From contig JAKAWU010000009.1 in NCBI GenBank assembly GCA_021816965.1, positions 1-34,584 on the forward strand: a DNA stretch of 34,584 nt, written 5' to 3'. The notes under the pieces are model-generated. The model saw only the letters and a program-made list of their open reading frames with translations, was not told where the DNA came from and did no database searches. How positions within the stretch are numbered: the first letter of the stretch is position 1; each line of letters opens with the position of its first letter. Of this stretch, positions 23,438 to 32,296 are shown one piece after another. This DNA comes from Thermoplasmata archaeon (GTDB lineage: Archaea > Thermoplasmatota > Thermoplasmata > Thermoplasmatales > Thermoplasmataceae). The translations under genes were made by a program, and so were the position numbers.

Positions 23438-24454
23438 ATGGAAGCAGCAGTCCTGAATGGCATTGGAAAAGAACTGGAAATGGAGGAACGTGAAATTCCC
23501 ACTCCTGAGGGAAATGAAATACTTATCAAACAGAAGTTCACCGGAATATGCTACAGGGACATCCTTACAAAGGAAGGGTTTTTCCCAAGAGTATCTCTGC
23601 CAATGATTCCGGGGCATGAACTATCAGGAACGATTGTGAAAATTGGAGCAGATGTGGAATACTTCAAAGAGGGAGACCGCGTTTCATCCCTGATCTATGT
23701 CCCGTGTGGACACTGCGAAAATTGTATTTCTGGGAATGAAAATCTCTGCGCATTCAAGAAAACAATGGGGGAGAATATACAGGGAACTTACAGGGAGTAT
23801 GTATCGATTAACCAAAGGGCACTTGTGAAGGTTCAACAAGGCGTTCCTGAAGAGCTTGCAACAATTGCAGCATGCGTTACTGGCATGGCAACGCATGCGC
23901 TGGATTCAGTGGCAGGAATATCACCAGGTAAGAGGGTATTGATAACAGGTGCGGGAGGTGGAGTGGGTTCACATGCAATCCAGATTGCCAGGGCATATGG
24001 TGCGGAGGTTACAGCAGTAACAAGTTCGCAGTGGAAATCTGATGAACTTTACAAACTTGGTGCAGATCATGTGATCATTGCTTCAGATTCCTTTAGCAAA
24101 GATCTTAAAGGAATATGGTCAGAAGGTGCAAATATTGTAATGGAAAATACCGGAAGCGCCACATTTAAGGAATCATTCAGGTCACTAGCTTTTGGCGGAA
24201 AGATGGTTGTGCCAGGAAACCTTTCTCCAGCATCACCAGAAATTCCTCTCGGAATACTGATCCTTAAGGGGAATACTGTTGCAGGTAGTATTTCTTCCAC
24301 AAGAAATGACATGGAAAAAGCACTTCTATTATCTCTCAAAGGAAAAATTAAACCAGTGATCTGGGATAAGATTGGTCTGAAAGATGTTAACACAGCATTG
24401 AAAAATATAAAGGAAAAAAAGAATGTGGGAAGGGTTCTGATAAAATTCTCATAA
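23438..24454 (+). CDS. Zinc-type MDR alcohol dehydrogenase / acryloyl-CoA reductase-like
   Basis: This 338-residue medium-chain dehydrogenase/reductase has C38, H60 and E61 at the catalytic zinc positions, a structural zinc site (C90, C93, C96, C104), and a Rossmann loop GAGGGVG at 171-177. Overall pattern, including GICYRDILTKEGFFPR near the N-terminus, recalls the acryloyl-CoA reductase-like enzymes of Sulfolobales. A plain NAD(P)-dependent alcohol dehydrogenase is equally possible. The gene is divergent from the thiF-HAD operon and ends 3 bp before the convergent secreted-protein gene. Confidence 0.85.
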   Translation: MEAAVLNGIGKELEMEEREIPTPEGNEILIKQKFTGICYRDILTKEGFFPRVSLPMIPGHELSGTIVKIGADVEYFKEGDRVSSLIYVPCGHCENCISGNENLCAFKKTMGENIQGTYREYVSINQRALVKVQQGVPEELATIAACVTGMATHALDSVAGISPGKRVLITGAGGGVGSHAIQIARAYGAEVTAVTSSQWKSDELYKLGADHVIIASDSFSKDLKGIWSEGANIVMENTGSATFKESFRSLAFGGKMVVPGNLSPASPEIPLGILILKGNTVAGSISSTRNDMEKALLLSLKGKIKPVIWDKIGLKDVNTALKNIKEKKNVGRVLIKFS

Positions 24455-24457
24455 ATC

Positions 24458-25132
24458 CTAGATCTGCCACATGGATCCTGCAAACATAAAACTTGCATTA
24501 TTCATCTGGCTCGAAGTAATGGCAAGGTTTCCGAAAAGGGACACATTGCCTGATATCATGTTTGACTGGGTTGCGGGTGTCATGTTCCCAACGAACTCAT
24601 TTCCAACATATATTGCAACATAGAAGAACTGTGAAACTATTGGTAGAAGATTAGTCATCACCAGTTTATATTTTCCAGAATTGTTCACATCAAAAAGCTG
24701 TGCACTGCTGAAAAATGGAGGGATGATAGCAGAGTAATTTTTATTCGAAGTGGAAATATTAAATCCGCCCATCAGTTCAGAAATTACAATGTTCATAAAA
24801 AGTGAAAAGTCACTCATGGGCCAACCATTGTTCTGGAATTGTGTCATATTTGCAGGAATTGTAAAATTGCCTAAAAGGCTGGATTCTGGATTGACAGTAA
24901 ATTTATTATTCATCACCATCACAGTGGATGGAAGGAATCCGGAATTTGAGCCGTTCACCTTCATCACGGCATACGCTGTACCATTTCCACTTACGATAAG
25001 ATGAGAGAAATCCACTTCAAGTGATTTGAGATCATTTTCAGTGGTGATATAGACAGACGAGGCTGAAATGACCAGAAAAGTGGCAAGTGCTGCAAAAGCG
25101 GTGATAAATATGGTCTTTCCTAACTTCACCAT
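24458..25132 (-). CDS. Secreted or membrane-anchored protein of unknown function
   Basis: This 224-residue protein starts with a basic residue and a hydrophobic segment (about residues 5-28, IFITAFAALATFLVISASSV), a signal anchor or signal peptide. The remainder is Asn/Ser/Thr-rich with many N-x-S/T sequons (for example NGS, NFT, NMT, NVS), fitting a glycosylated external domain of an archaeal cell. No catalytic motif was found. It sits divergently from the ABC exporter genes, 128 bp away. I do not recognise the family. Confidence 0.75.
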   Translation of the reverse strand: MVKLGKTIFITAFAALATFLVISASSVYITTENDLKSLEVDFSHLIVSGNGTAYAVMKVNGSNSGFLPSTVMVMNNKFTVNPESSLLGNFTIPANMTQFQNNGWPMSDFSLFMNIVISELMGGFNISTSNKNYSAIIPPFFSSAQLFDVNNSGKYKLVMTNLLPIVSQFFYVAIYVGNEFVGNMTPATQSNMISGNVSLFGNLAITSSQMNNASFMFAGSMWQI

Positions 25133-25231
25133 ATAAATATAATTAAATCATGATTAATTAATTTTGCCTGTTTATTTTGAAAAAAATAACTGATACACCG
25201 TGTATTCGATAAGAACCTTTTTACAGAAATC

Positions 25232-25241
25232 CTTTATATTT
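25232..25241 (+). promoter_or_regulatory. TATA box of the ABC exporter operon
   Basis: CTTTATATTT is centred about 25 nt before the ATG at 25261. This supports the upstream ATG over the second in-frame Met at 25309. Confidence 0.5.
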
Positions 25242-25260
25242 GAGTAACAATTATTGATAC

Positions 25261-26307
25261 ATGTCAGGTGAATTGTCAGATAATGTTTCAAATTACGGTG
25301 AATTGATGAATAAAGATAAATACGTTATAGAAACAGATAAATTGGCAAAAACTTATCGTGGAGGAATAAAGGCAGTCAAAGGCATAGACATGAAAATACA
25401 GAAGGGACAGATCTACGGATTTCTTGGCCCTAATGGGGCTGGCAAAACTACCACAATCAAGATGCTTTCCACGTCAATAAAGCCCACGTCCGGCTCTGCC
25501 AGGGTCATGGGTTATGATATTTCAGCCGATTCGATGAAAGTAAGAAAGGAAATTGGTGTAGTCCCTCAGGACCTTACAACTGATGAGGATCTAAAGGGAA
25601 TTGAAAATCTTGAACTGGTGGCAAGGTTCTATGATGTTCCTCCACGAGAAGCACGAAGAAAGGCGGAAGAACTTCTGGATCTTGTAGATCTCAAGGAATT
25701 TGGAGATAAATACGTGGGCACATACTCAGGTGGAATGAGAAAACGCCTCGAACTGATTGTTGGACTCATACATAATCCAAAGGTCCTTTTCCTTGATGAA
25801 CCAACTCTTGGGCTCGATGTCCAGACAAGAACTAAAATGTGGGAGTATATCAGGAAAGTGAAGGAAGAGTTTGGAATGACCATTGTTCTCACAAGCCATT
25901 ATTTGGAGGAAGTGGATGAACTTGCGGATATTATCTCAATCATAGATCATGGCCAGATCATTGTTACTGGAACACCTGAAGAGTTAAAGAACAGTCTTCA
26001 GGGTGATATAATTGAAGCCACATTTTCTGATTCTACGCAATCAAAAAAATTTGGGGAATACAGCAAAAGCATTGATGTGACATATCCAAGGGATAATGTT
26101 GTAAGGATGAAAGTTAAGGATTCTGATCGGGAAGTTCCCCATATTATGAAATATATGTCTGATAACAACCTTTCCCCTATTAGATTCAATATAAGCAAAC
26201 CATCTCTTGACCAGGTTTTCCTCGATTACACTGGCAGGGAAATCAGGGAGGAGGAAGCAGGAGACACAAGAAAGGTACAAATGAATATGAGGAGATTGAG
26301 AAAATGA
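25261..26307 (+). CDS. ABC-2 type exporter, ATP-binding subunit
   Basis: This 348-residue ATPase belongs to the DrrA/CcmA-like ABC-2 group. Walker A GPNGAGKTT spans 56-64 with K62, the signature YSGGMRKR lies near 155-162, Walker B VLFLDEPTLGLD near 174-185, and the switch His in LTSHYLEE near 212. The C-terminal extension (about residues 240-348) is the usual DrrA-type regulatory tail. It powers export by the permease encoded next; the stop and start overlap as ATGA. Substrate unknown; drug, lipid or polysaccharide export are all common. Confidence 0.92.
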   Translation: MSGELSDNVSNYGELMNKDKYVIETDKLAKTYRGGIKAVKGIDMKIQKGQIYGFLGPNGAGKTTTIKMLSTSIKPTSGSARVMGYDISADSMKVRKEIGVVPQDLTTDEDLKGIENLELVARFYDVPPREARRKAEELLDLVDLKEFGDKYVGTYSGGMRKRLELIVGLIHNPKVLFLDEPTLGLDVQTRTKMWEYIRKVKEEFGMTIVLTSHYLEEVDELADIISIIDHGQIIVTGTPEELKNSLQGDIIEATFSDSTQSKKFGEYSKSIDVTYPRDNVVRMKVKDSDREVPHIMKYMSDNNLSPIRFNISKPSLDQVFLDYTGREIREEEAGDTRKVQMNMRRLRK

Positions 26308-27107
26308 GCGGCCTACTACCACTTACCGGAAGGGAGCTGAAGAAATGGTACAGAAACATGGTATTTTTCATCACCGGTCTTCTGCAACCTATATTCTGGA
26401 TTGCATTATTTGGCAGTGCATTTGATATTGCCAAGTTTCTACCTACTGCTGCTTTGAAAAATACCTTTGGAACTACAAGTTACATAACATTCATCATTGG
26501 CGGAGTGCTCACGACTACCAGCCTTTTCACGGCAATGTTTTCTGGAACAAGCATCATTTTTGATAGAAGGCTTGGAAATATGGCAAGATTTCTAGTATCA
26601 CCAATTCACAGAAGTTCCATAGTTTTTGCAAAAGTTCTCTCTACTACAGTCAGGATACTGGTTCAGGCAGTTATTCTCATAGGAGTCGCATTCATAATTC
26701 CAAATGGTCTTATTCTTTCCAACGGAATGAGTTTATTTGGCCTTTTCATAATTTCTGCAGCTCTCATAATGGTTGCTTTTTCATTTTCTTCCATATTCAG
26801 TATAATTGCAATCAGATTGAAAAGACAGGAAACTATTTTCGGGATAATAAATCTTATAAATCTCCCTCTCCTTTTTGCAAGCTATGCCTTATTTCCTCCC
26901 AGTTTCATGCCATCCTGGCTCAGGAATGTGGCAGCATACAACCCTGTATCATGGTCATCCCAGGCGATCAGGAATGTGATCCTTAATGGAACACTTACCG
27001 GTTCAGTTCTGAGCACAACACTGGAATACATGCTCTACCTGCTTCTTTTGACTATTTTCATGCTTGTTCTTGTTTATTTTGTATCTGAAAAAGAGATAAG
27101 AGATTGA
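26304..27107 (+). CDS. ABC-2 type exporter, permease subunit
   Basis: This 267-residue membrane protein has six predicted hydrophobic segments and the ABC-2 motif region FDRRLGNMARFLVSPIHRSS (about residues 91-110) typical of DrrB-type permeases. It overlaps the ATPase gene by 4 bp, so both subunits are translationally coupled and form one exporter in the cytoplasmic membrane. The N-terminal basic stretch before the first helix and the absence of a signal peptide are normal. The next gene, lon, has its own promoter. Confidence 0.9.
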   Translation: MSGLLPLTGRELKKWYRNMVFFITGLLQPIFWIALFGSAFDIAKFLPTAALKNTFGTTSYITFIIGGVLTTTSLFTAMFSGTSIIFDRRLGNMARFLVSPIHRSSIVFAKVLSTTVRILVQAVILIGVAFIIPNGLILSNGMSLFGLFIISAALIMVAFSFSSIFSIIAIRLKRQETIFGIINLINLPLLFASYALFPPSFMPSWLRNVAAYNPVSWSSQAIRNVILNGTLTGSVLSTTLEYMLYLLLLTIFMLVLVYFVSEKEIRD

Positions 27108-27202
27108 AAATTTCTAAATTTACCTTTAGTTTAATAAACATTTTTCCATGAGAGCAAATATTAACAAATTTTTGTAATTTTTATATCATTTTTCAAGCAA
27201 AG

Positions 27203-27212
27203 TCTTAATACT
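27203..27212 (+). promoter_or_regulatory. TATA box of the lon gene
   Basis: TCTTAATACT followed by a run of nine T lies 24-30 nt before the alternative starts GTG 27232 and ATG 27238. The rest of the 130-bp spacer is A/T-rich with no gene. Confidence 0.4.
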
Positions 27213-27237
27213 TTTTTTTTAATCAGTACCTGTGGTT

Positions 27238-29184
27238 ATGGAAATAGAATCTGTTGAAGAATGGGTACAGAAGGAAGGCGTCACAAATACAAAAGACGTA
27301 GAGGTGCCCAAGATTCTCTTTGATCAGGTAATAGGTCAGGAGGATGCCCGAGAAGTTGTGAAGAAAGCAGCTTTGCAGAAGAGGCACATCATGCTTATAG
27401 GCGAACCCGGAACCGGGAAATCGATGCTTGCGCAGTCAATGGTTGATTTTCTTCCAAAGGAAGAGCTTGAAGACATAGTGGTTTTTCAAAATACTGAGGA
27501 TAATAACAAGCCGAAAATAAAGACATTTCCAGCAGGAAAGGGGAAGGAAATAGTCAGGCAATACCAGATAAGAGCGGAACAGGAGAAAAAAGACAGATCA
27601 AGGCTCTTTGTTACAATGGTATTCGGAATCATTCTTATCGGAATAATAATGGCAATTCTTTCAGGGCAGTATTACATTATATTTCTTGCCGTAATAGCGG
27701 CTGCATCCATCTATATATTATCCGCATTCAACCCTGCAATGAGAGCAGAAAGGGCCATGGTGCCTAAAGTTATTGTCTCCCATACTCCAAATGATAAACC
27801 ACCTTTCATAGACTCTACAGGAACACATTCAGGGGCCCTTCTTGGGGACGTAAGGCATGACCCGTTCCAGTCAGGCGGGCTTGAAACACCATCGCATGAC
27901 AGGGTAGAAGCAGGAAACATACATAAGGCAAACAAGGGTGTTCTTTTCATTGATGAGATAAACCTTCTAAGGCCAGAAAGCCAGCAGGCACTTTTGACTG
28001 CAATGCAGGAAAAGAAATTCCCGATTTCTGGGCAGAGCGAAAGAAGTACAGGGGCCCTTGTCCAGTCAGAACCGGTTCCATGCGATTTTGTGCTTGTAGC
28101 TGCGGGAAATGTTGACGCAATACAGGGAATGCATCCTGCCCTGAGATCAAGAATCAGGGGATATGGTTATGAAGTATACGTGCACGATTCCATGGAGGAC
28201 AATGATGAAAACAGGAGAAAAATAGTTCAGTTTATCGCACAGGAAGTCATAAAAGATAAGAAAATACCGCATTTTGACAATTCCGCGATTATTGAAATAA
28301 TAAAGGAAGCACAGAAAAGGGCAGGAAGAAGGGGAAAACTTACATTGAGGCTCAGGGAGCTTGGAGGTCTCATAAGAGCTGCAGGCGATGTGGCCATAGG
28401 AAAGAAAGAATCAATTGTCACAGGAGAAGATGTTATAGCTGCCAAGGCTTTCAGCAAGCCTCTGGAACAGCAGATTGCAGACAGGGCAATGGAAGTTAAG
28501 AAGATCTACAACACATTCAGAAATGAAGGGTCTGCAGTTGGAATGGTTAATGGACTTGCAGTCATGGGAGGCAGTTCAGGCATGTCAGAATTCACAGGCA
28601 TAGTAATGCCCATAGTTGCTGAAGTAACTCCAACACAGACTAAAGGGCATGGATCTGTCATAGCCACTGGAAAACTTGGGGAAATTGCAAAGGAAGCCGT
28701 ACAGAATGTATCTGCAGTCTTCAAGAAAATAAGTGGAAAAGATTTATCCGACATGGATGTGCACATACAGTTCGTGGGAACATATGAAGGTGTTGAAGGA
28801 GACAGTGCGAGTGTTTCCATAGCAACAGCCGTAATATCCGCCATAGAAGATATACCCATAAACCAGAATGTTGCAATGACTGGTTCTCTTAATGTTAGGG
28901 GCCATGTATTGCCTGTTGGGGGTGTAACTGCAAAAGTGGAGGCAGCTATAGATGCAGGAATTGAGAAGGTAATTGTGCCACTGCTCAACTTGCAGGATAT
29001 TATACTGGACAAGAACCATATGGACCGGATAATCATAGTTCCTGTGAGCAATATTGAAGAGGTTCTGGAAGAGGCCCTTGTAAAATCAGACTCCACCGAT
29101 AACCTCATAAAGAGGATTGCTGCACTATTTATTGGCTCATCCGGTAAGGGAAGCAAGGGAAGGGCCGGCCCAAGTGCCATATGA
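27238..29184 (+). CDS. lon: Archaeal membrane-anchored Lon protease (LonB)
   Basis: This ATP-dependent protease of about 648 residues has an AAA+ domain with Walker A GEPGTGKS, two membrane helices inserted in the AAA+ module (about residues 125-165, [14 protein letters not shown] and [15 protein letters not shown]), and a C-terminal protease domain. The Ser-Lys dyad is S523 in EGDSASVS and K566 in GVTAKVEAA, 43 residues apart as in archaeal Lon. It degrades unfolded and regulatory proteins at the membrane. The start may be ATG 27238 (chosen; fits family N-termini) or GTG 27232, which suits the TATA spacing. It is the first of a housekeeping run that includes cgi121. Confidence 0.95.
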   Translation: MEIESVEEWVQKEGVTNTKDVEVPKILFDQVIGQEDAREVVKKAALQKRHIMLIGEPGTGKSMLAQSMVDFLPKEELEDIVVFQNTEDNNKPKIKTFPAGKGKEIVRQYQIRAEQEKKDRSRLFVTMVFGIILIGIIMAILSGQYYIIFLAVIAAASIYILSAFNPAMRAERAMVPKVIVSHTPNDKPPFIDSTGTHSGALLGDVRHDPFQSGGLETPSHDRVEAGNIHKANKGVLFIDEINLLRPESQQALLTAMQEKKFPISGQSERSTGALVQSEPVPCDFVLVAAGNVDAIQGMHPALRSRIRGYGYEVYVHDSMEDNDENRRKIVQFIAQEVIKDKKIPHFDNSAIIEIIKEAQKRAGRRGKLTLRLRELGGLIRAAGDVAIGKKESIVTGEDVIAAKAFSKPLEQQIADRAMEVKKIYNTFRNEGSAVGMVNGLAVMGGSSGMSEFTGIVMPIVAEVTPTQTKGHGSVIATGKLGEIAKEAVQNVSAVFKKISGKDLSDMDVHIQFVGTYEGVEGDSASVSIATAVISAIEDIPINQNVAMTGSLNVRGHVLPVGGVTAKVEAAIDAGIEKVIVPLLNLQDIILDKNHMDRIIIVPVSNIEEVLEEALVKSDSTDNLIKRIAALFIGSSGKGSKGRAGPSAI

Positions 29185-29236
29185 TGCATCACTTGCAACG
29201 GTACCATCAGGCATAGGAAATGCATTGGGTTGCCTG

Positions 29237-29248
29237 AAAAAATATAAT
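29237..29248 (+). promoter_or_regulatory. TATA box of the cgi121-like gene
   Basis: AAAAAATATAAT is centred about 26 nt before the ATG at 29270 and sets that start. An in-frame extension back to 29117 would overlap lon and is not supported. Confidence 0.5.
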
Positions 29249-29269
29249 TTTTTTCATCAGTTTTTTTTC

Positions 29270-29578
29270 ATGGAGACTCCATTTCCTGAGGAATATATTC
29301 TGGAAGCTTGCAGAAGATCAGAGAAATTTAACAGGACATCCATACGGGACCAGGGAGCATATTTTATGTGCCTTGTCGCAGGAAGAAGAAATATCTCCGA
29401 TGCAATGAAATTAGTGGGATGTGGGATGAATGATACGGTTGCTTTTATTGCATTTGAATCAGGACATGAAAATGAATTGAAGAATTGCGGAGTTATTACT
29501 GAAACATATTTATTTCCCAAAGACAGCAGGGAAATATACGGACAGATGACAATGACAGAAATGGAGCTGATAAATTGA
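29270..29578 (+). CDS. Probable KEOPS complex subunit Cgi121
   Basis: This 102-residue protein resembles Cgi121, a small subunit of the KEOPS complex that makes the t6A modification of tRNA (Kae1, Bud32, Cgi121, Pcc1). The family pattern of an N-terminal helix with A.....E..R.....D.GA.F is followed by GRRNISDAMKLVG, which matches the R-x-I-x-x-A-x-x-x-x-G segment of Cgi121 proteins. The identification is moderate because the family diverges strongly. The start is set by a TATA box 26 nt upstream. Its TGA overlaps the TTG of the PfkB kinase gene. Confidence 0.6.
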   Translation: METPFPEEYILEACRRSEKFNRTSIRDQGAYFMCLVAGRRNISDAMKLVGCGMNDTVAFIAFESGHENELKNCGVITETYLFPKDSREIYGQMTMTEMELIN

Positions 29579-30474
29579 CAGAAAGTAAATTTCTTGCTTA
29601 TGCAGGGCATATAAATGTGGATGTGGTGATGAGTGTTGATAAGCTGACTGATGACATAACAAACAGTGTTTCCAGCGTGGAAGAACAATTCGGTGGCACT
29701 GCCGGGAATTTTGCCATTGTAGCTTCAAAGCTTGGCTATCCATTCAGGATTTATTCTACTGTATCAAGAAAGAGCCATGATTCTTACATTCACTATCTCA
29801 AAGGCTTGAAAATCAATCTGGATGGAATTACAATTAAGGAAAACGGGTATGGCCCCATCTGTTATGCAGTCAATGATGGAAAAAAACAGAAATATTTCAT
29901 GGCAGAAGGGCCCATGACTGGAATAAGGTATAATATTCAGGATGAACACTACGGATATCTCCATTTGAGCACTGGAGATCCTGAAACCAACATGGACCTT
30001 CTGGAGAGATCAATCCATGATCGGGCTGTTTTTGATCCATCGCAGGAAATTTTCTATAAATATGACAGAGAGCAGATACAGAATTTTGTTAAAAAATCAG
30101 ACATAATCATGGGTAACAGTGACGAGATAAATTACATGAAAGTCAAAGGTGGAATTTCACTGGAACAGGAAATTTCATCAGGAAAAATATTCATAGAAAC
30201 AAAGGGCCAATTAGGCACATTACTTCATGGAAAAAAGGAATCACTCATCCATTCAATAAACGCTACGGGCAAGGTGAACACTCTTGGTGCTGGTGATTCT
30301 TTCAGGGCTGGCTTCTATTTCGGGTTATTCAGGAATATGGACTTTGAACATTCTATTGCTTGCGGAAATGTGGTTGCATATGAATCAGTTACGAATGGAT
30401 TGATGAATATTTCACTAACAGAAGAGTCTATAATAAGAAGGGCAAAGATGTTATGCGATAACAGAATTCCCTGA
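29575..30474 (+). CDS. PfkB-family carbohydrate/nucleoside kinase
   Basis: This 299-residue ribokinase-fold kinase phosphorylates a sugar or nucleoside hydroxyl with ATP. Motif 1 is near EEQFGGTAGNFAIVASKLG (about residues 38-56), and the C-terminal signature NTLGAGDSFRAGFYFG (about 236-251) carries the catalytic Asp. The start is a TTG at 29575 that overlaps the previous stop (TTGA); the next in-frame Met would remove the AYAGHINVD strand and so is unlikely. Substrate is not clear: ribokinase, nucleoside kinase and KDG kinase are the usual archaeal options. It is tightly coupled to the cgi121-like gene and followed after 2 bp by the hexapeptide protein. Confidence 0.88.
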   Translation: MTESKFLAYAGHINVDVVMSVDKLTDDITNSVSSVEEQFGGTAGNFAIVASKLGYPFRIYSTVSRKSHDSYIHYLKGLKINLDGITIKENGYGPICYAVNDGKKQKYFMAEGPMTGIRYNIQDEHYGYLHLSTGDPETNMDLLERSIHDRAVFDPSQEIFYKYDREQIQNFVKKSDIIMGNSDEINYMKVKGGISLEQEISSGKIFIETKGQLGTLLHGKKESLIHSINATGKVNTLGAGDSFRAGFYFGLFRNMDFEHSIACGNVVAYESVTNGLMNISLTEESIIRRAKMLCDNRIP

Positions 30475-30476
30475 TC

Positions 30477-31004
30477 ATGGCAGTTTTTTCCTTTGAAGAC
30501 AGGAAGCCTCAGATTGATCAGAGGGCATACATATTTCATAATGCCACCATAATTGGAGACGTCAGAATACTTGGTGAAGTTTGGGTTGGCCCCGGTGCAG
30601 TTATCCGTGGTGATTACGGTACTGTAATTATAGGCTCTGGAACAGCAGTTGAAGATAATGTTGTTATACATGCACGGCCAGGTAAAACTACAACGATTGG
30701 AGAAAGAGTCACGCTTGGGCATTCTGCTGTGATACATACTGCAACCATAGGTGATAGTGCAGTCATTGGCATGCATTCAACAATCACGGATTTTGCAGAA
30801 GTCGGAGAATGGGCTGTAGTTGCGGAGAATGCTCTGGTCAAGACAGGGCAAAAAGTGGAACAGGGCACCATAGTGGGTGGAGTCCCATCAAAATTCATAA
30901 AGAATGTTGATGAAGAATACAAAAAACTCTGGAGTGAGTACAAGAATAAGTATATATCATTTTGCAAAAGATACAGGGAAAACCTGATCGAATTTGATCA
31001 ATAA
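30477..31004 (+). CDS. Gamma-carbonic anhydrase-like hexapeptide-repeat protein
   Basis: This 175-residue left-handed beta-helix protein resembles the YrdA/CaiE branch of gamma-carbonic anhydrases. The repeats run from about residue 15 to 145, and the zinc ligands are probably H65 (NVVIHA), H82 and H87 (GHSAVIH), with R44 in VIRGD contributing to the trimer. A C-terminal helix ends the protein. The acidic loop residues needed for high carbonic anhydrase activity in the methanogen enzyme are not evident, so activity is uncertain. It starts 2 bp after the kinase stop, making it part of the same transcript. Confidence 0.87.
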   Translation: MAVFSFEDRKPQIDQRAYIFHNATIIGDVRILGEVWVGPGAVIRGDYGTVIIGSGTAVEDNVVIHARPGKTTTIGERVTLGHSAVIHTATIGDSAVIGMHSTITDFAEVGEWAVVAENALVKTGQKVEQGTIVGGVPSKFIKNVDEEYKKLWSEYKNKYISFCKRYRENLIEFDQ

Positions 31005-31018
31005 CAAAATTCAGCAGT

Positions 31019-31040
31019 TAATTTTTAACTTTTTTTTTCA
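31019..31040 (+). terminator. T-rich terminator before enolase
   Basis: TTAATTTTTAACTTTTTTTTTC follows the gamma-carbonic anhydrase-like gene; the T9 run is typical of archaeal termination. The enolase TATA box is 12 nt further on. Confidence 0.45.
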
Positions 31041-31052
31041 AATCTGGAAAAA

Positions 31053-31062
31053 GGTATAAGTA
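31053..31062 (+). promoter_or_regulatory. TATA box of the enolase gene
   Basis: GGTATAAGTA is centred about 25 nt before the ATG at 31082, indicating a leaderless transcript that also covers dphB. Confidence 0.5.
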
Positions 31063-31081
31063 ATGAAAAAAATAACCAACC

Positions 31082-32296
31082 ATGGAAAATAAGTTTGAGA
31101 TAGAAAACTCATCCATGCGGCTGGTGCTCGATTCAAGAGGAAACAGGACAGTTGAGGCAACAATCAGATTGAAAGGTGGTTCCACAGGAACATGTTCTGC
31201 TCCTTCAGGTGCAAGCACAGGGGCCACTGAAGTTAAATCATTCAGAAACTCAAGCGCGGAGGAGAGTGTTAAATATTTCAACAGAACAGTAAGGCAATCC
31301 ATATCCGGTTTCAACGGGCTTAACCAGTCAGGATTTGATGATCTTCTGAAAAAAATTGATGGAACAAATGATTTTTCAGAAATGGGGGGAAATGCTTCCA
31401 CAGCTTTGTCCATAGCACTTGCAAAGGCTGTTTCTATCCAGTCCGGAATTCCACTTTACAGGTATGCAGGTGGCTCCTTTAAGGGGAAGATGCCAAAACC
31501 GCTGGGTAATGTAATTGGCGGGGGCAAGCACGCAATCAACGGCACAACCATTCAGGAGTTCTTCATATCCAACGATTCAAAATCTTTTCTGAAGGCTATG
31601 GAATTCAATGTGGCTGTCCACAGGAGAATTGGGCAGATGGCAAAGGAAATATTCAAGGACGTGAGTATAGGGGTTGGAGATGAAAAAGCGTGGGCTCTCT
31701 CCATTGATGACACCCAGGCAATGGAAATGCTGAAGGAGGCTGCCATGCAGGTATCAAAAGAATTGAAAGCCAACCACATTCTAGGGTTTGACGCAGCAGC
31801 ATCCAGTTTTTTCGAAAATGGAAAATACGTTTACAAAGATCATACAAAAACAAGGGATGAGCAGATTGATTTTGTCATAGAATCCCATAAGAAATATGGG
31901 TTTACCGTATTAGAGGATCCAATGGATGAGAACGACTTTGATGGGCATGCTGCCATAACACATGCAATAGGGAAGAATGCACTCATAGTGGGAGATGATC
32001 TTTACACTACAAATGCTGAAAGAATAAGGGAAGGCATAAAGAAAAAAGCTACAAATGCTGTATTGATAAAGGTTAACCAGATAGGTACACTTTCAGATAC
32101 ATGGGACGCAGTCAAAACAGCAACTGAAGCCTCAATGAAGAACGTTATATCACACAGAAGTGGCGAAACAGAAGACAACTTCATCGCACATCTGTCCATC
32201 GCATTCTCATCTGACTATATCAAATCCGGAGCAATAGGCGGAGAGAGGCTTGCAAAACTGAACGAGCTTGTAAGGATCCAGGAGGATATGGATTGA
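31082..32296 (+). CDS. eno: Enolase (phosphopyruvate hydratase)
   Basis: This 404-residue enolase interconverts 2-phosphoglycerate and phosphoenolpyruvate in the lower glycolytic pathway. Family elements are clear: LDSRGNRTVEATI (about residues 15-27), APSGASTGATE, the metal Asp/Glu sites in LGFDAAAS, LEDPMDEND and VGDDLYTTN, the catalytic Lys in LIKVNQIGTLSDT, and SHRSGETEDNFIAHL. It is about 20-30 residues shorter than many bacterial enolases but in the archaeal range. It overlaps dphB by 4 bp, coupling enolase with a translation-factor modification gene. Confidence 0.95.
   Translation: MENKFEIENSSMRLVLDSRGNRTVEATIRLKGGSTGTCSAPSGASTGATEVKSFRNSSAEESVKYFNRTVRQSISGFNGLNQSGFDDLLKKIDGTNDFSEMGGNASTALSIALAKAVSIQSGIPLYRYAGGSFKGKMPKPLGNVIGGGKHAINGTTIQEFFISNDSKSFLKAMEFNVAVHRRIGQMAKEIFKDVSIGVGDEKAWALSIDDTQAMEMLKEAAMQVSKELKANHILGFDAAASSFFENGKYVYKDHTKTRDEQIDFVIESHKKYGFTVLEDPMDENDFDGHAAITHAIGKNALIVGDDLYTTNAERIREGIKKKATNAVLIKVNQIGTLSDTWDAVKTATEASMKNVISHRSGETEDNFIAHLSIAFSSDYIKSGAIGGERLAKLNELVRIQEDMD

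Noticed and set aside
29117-29269. In-frame upstream extension of the cgi121-like gene
   Set aside because: It overlaps the end of lon, has no family similarity, and a TATA box is correctly spaced for the ATG at 29270.
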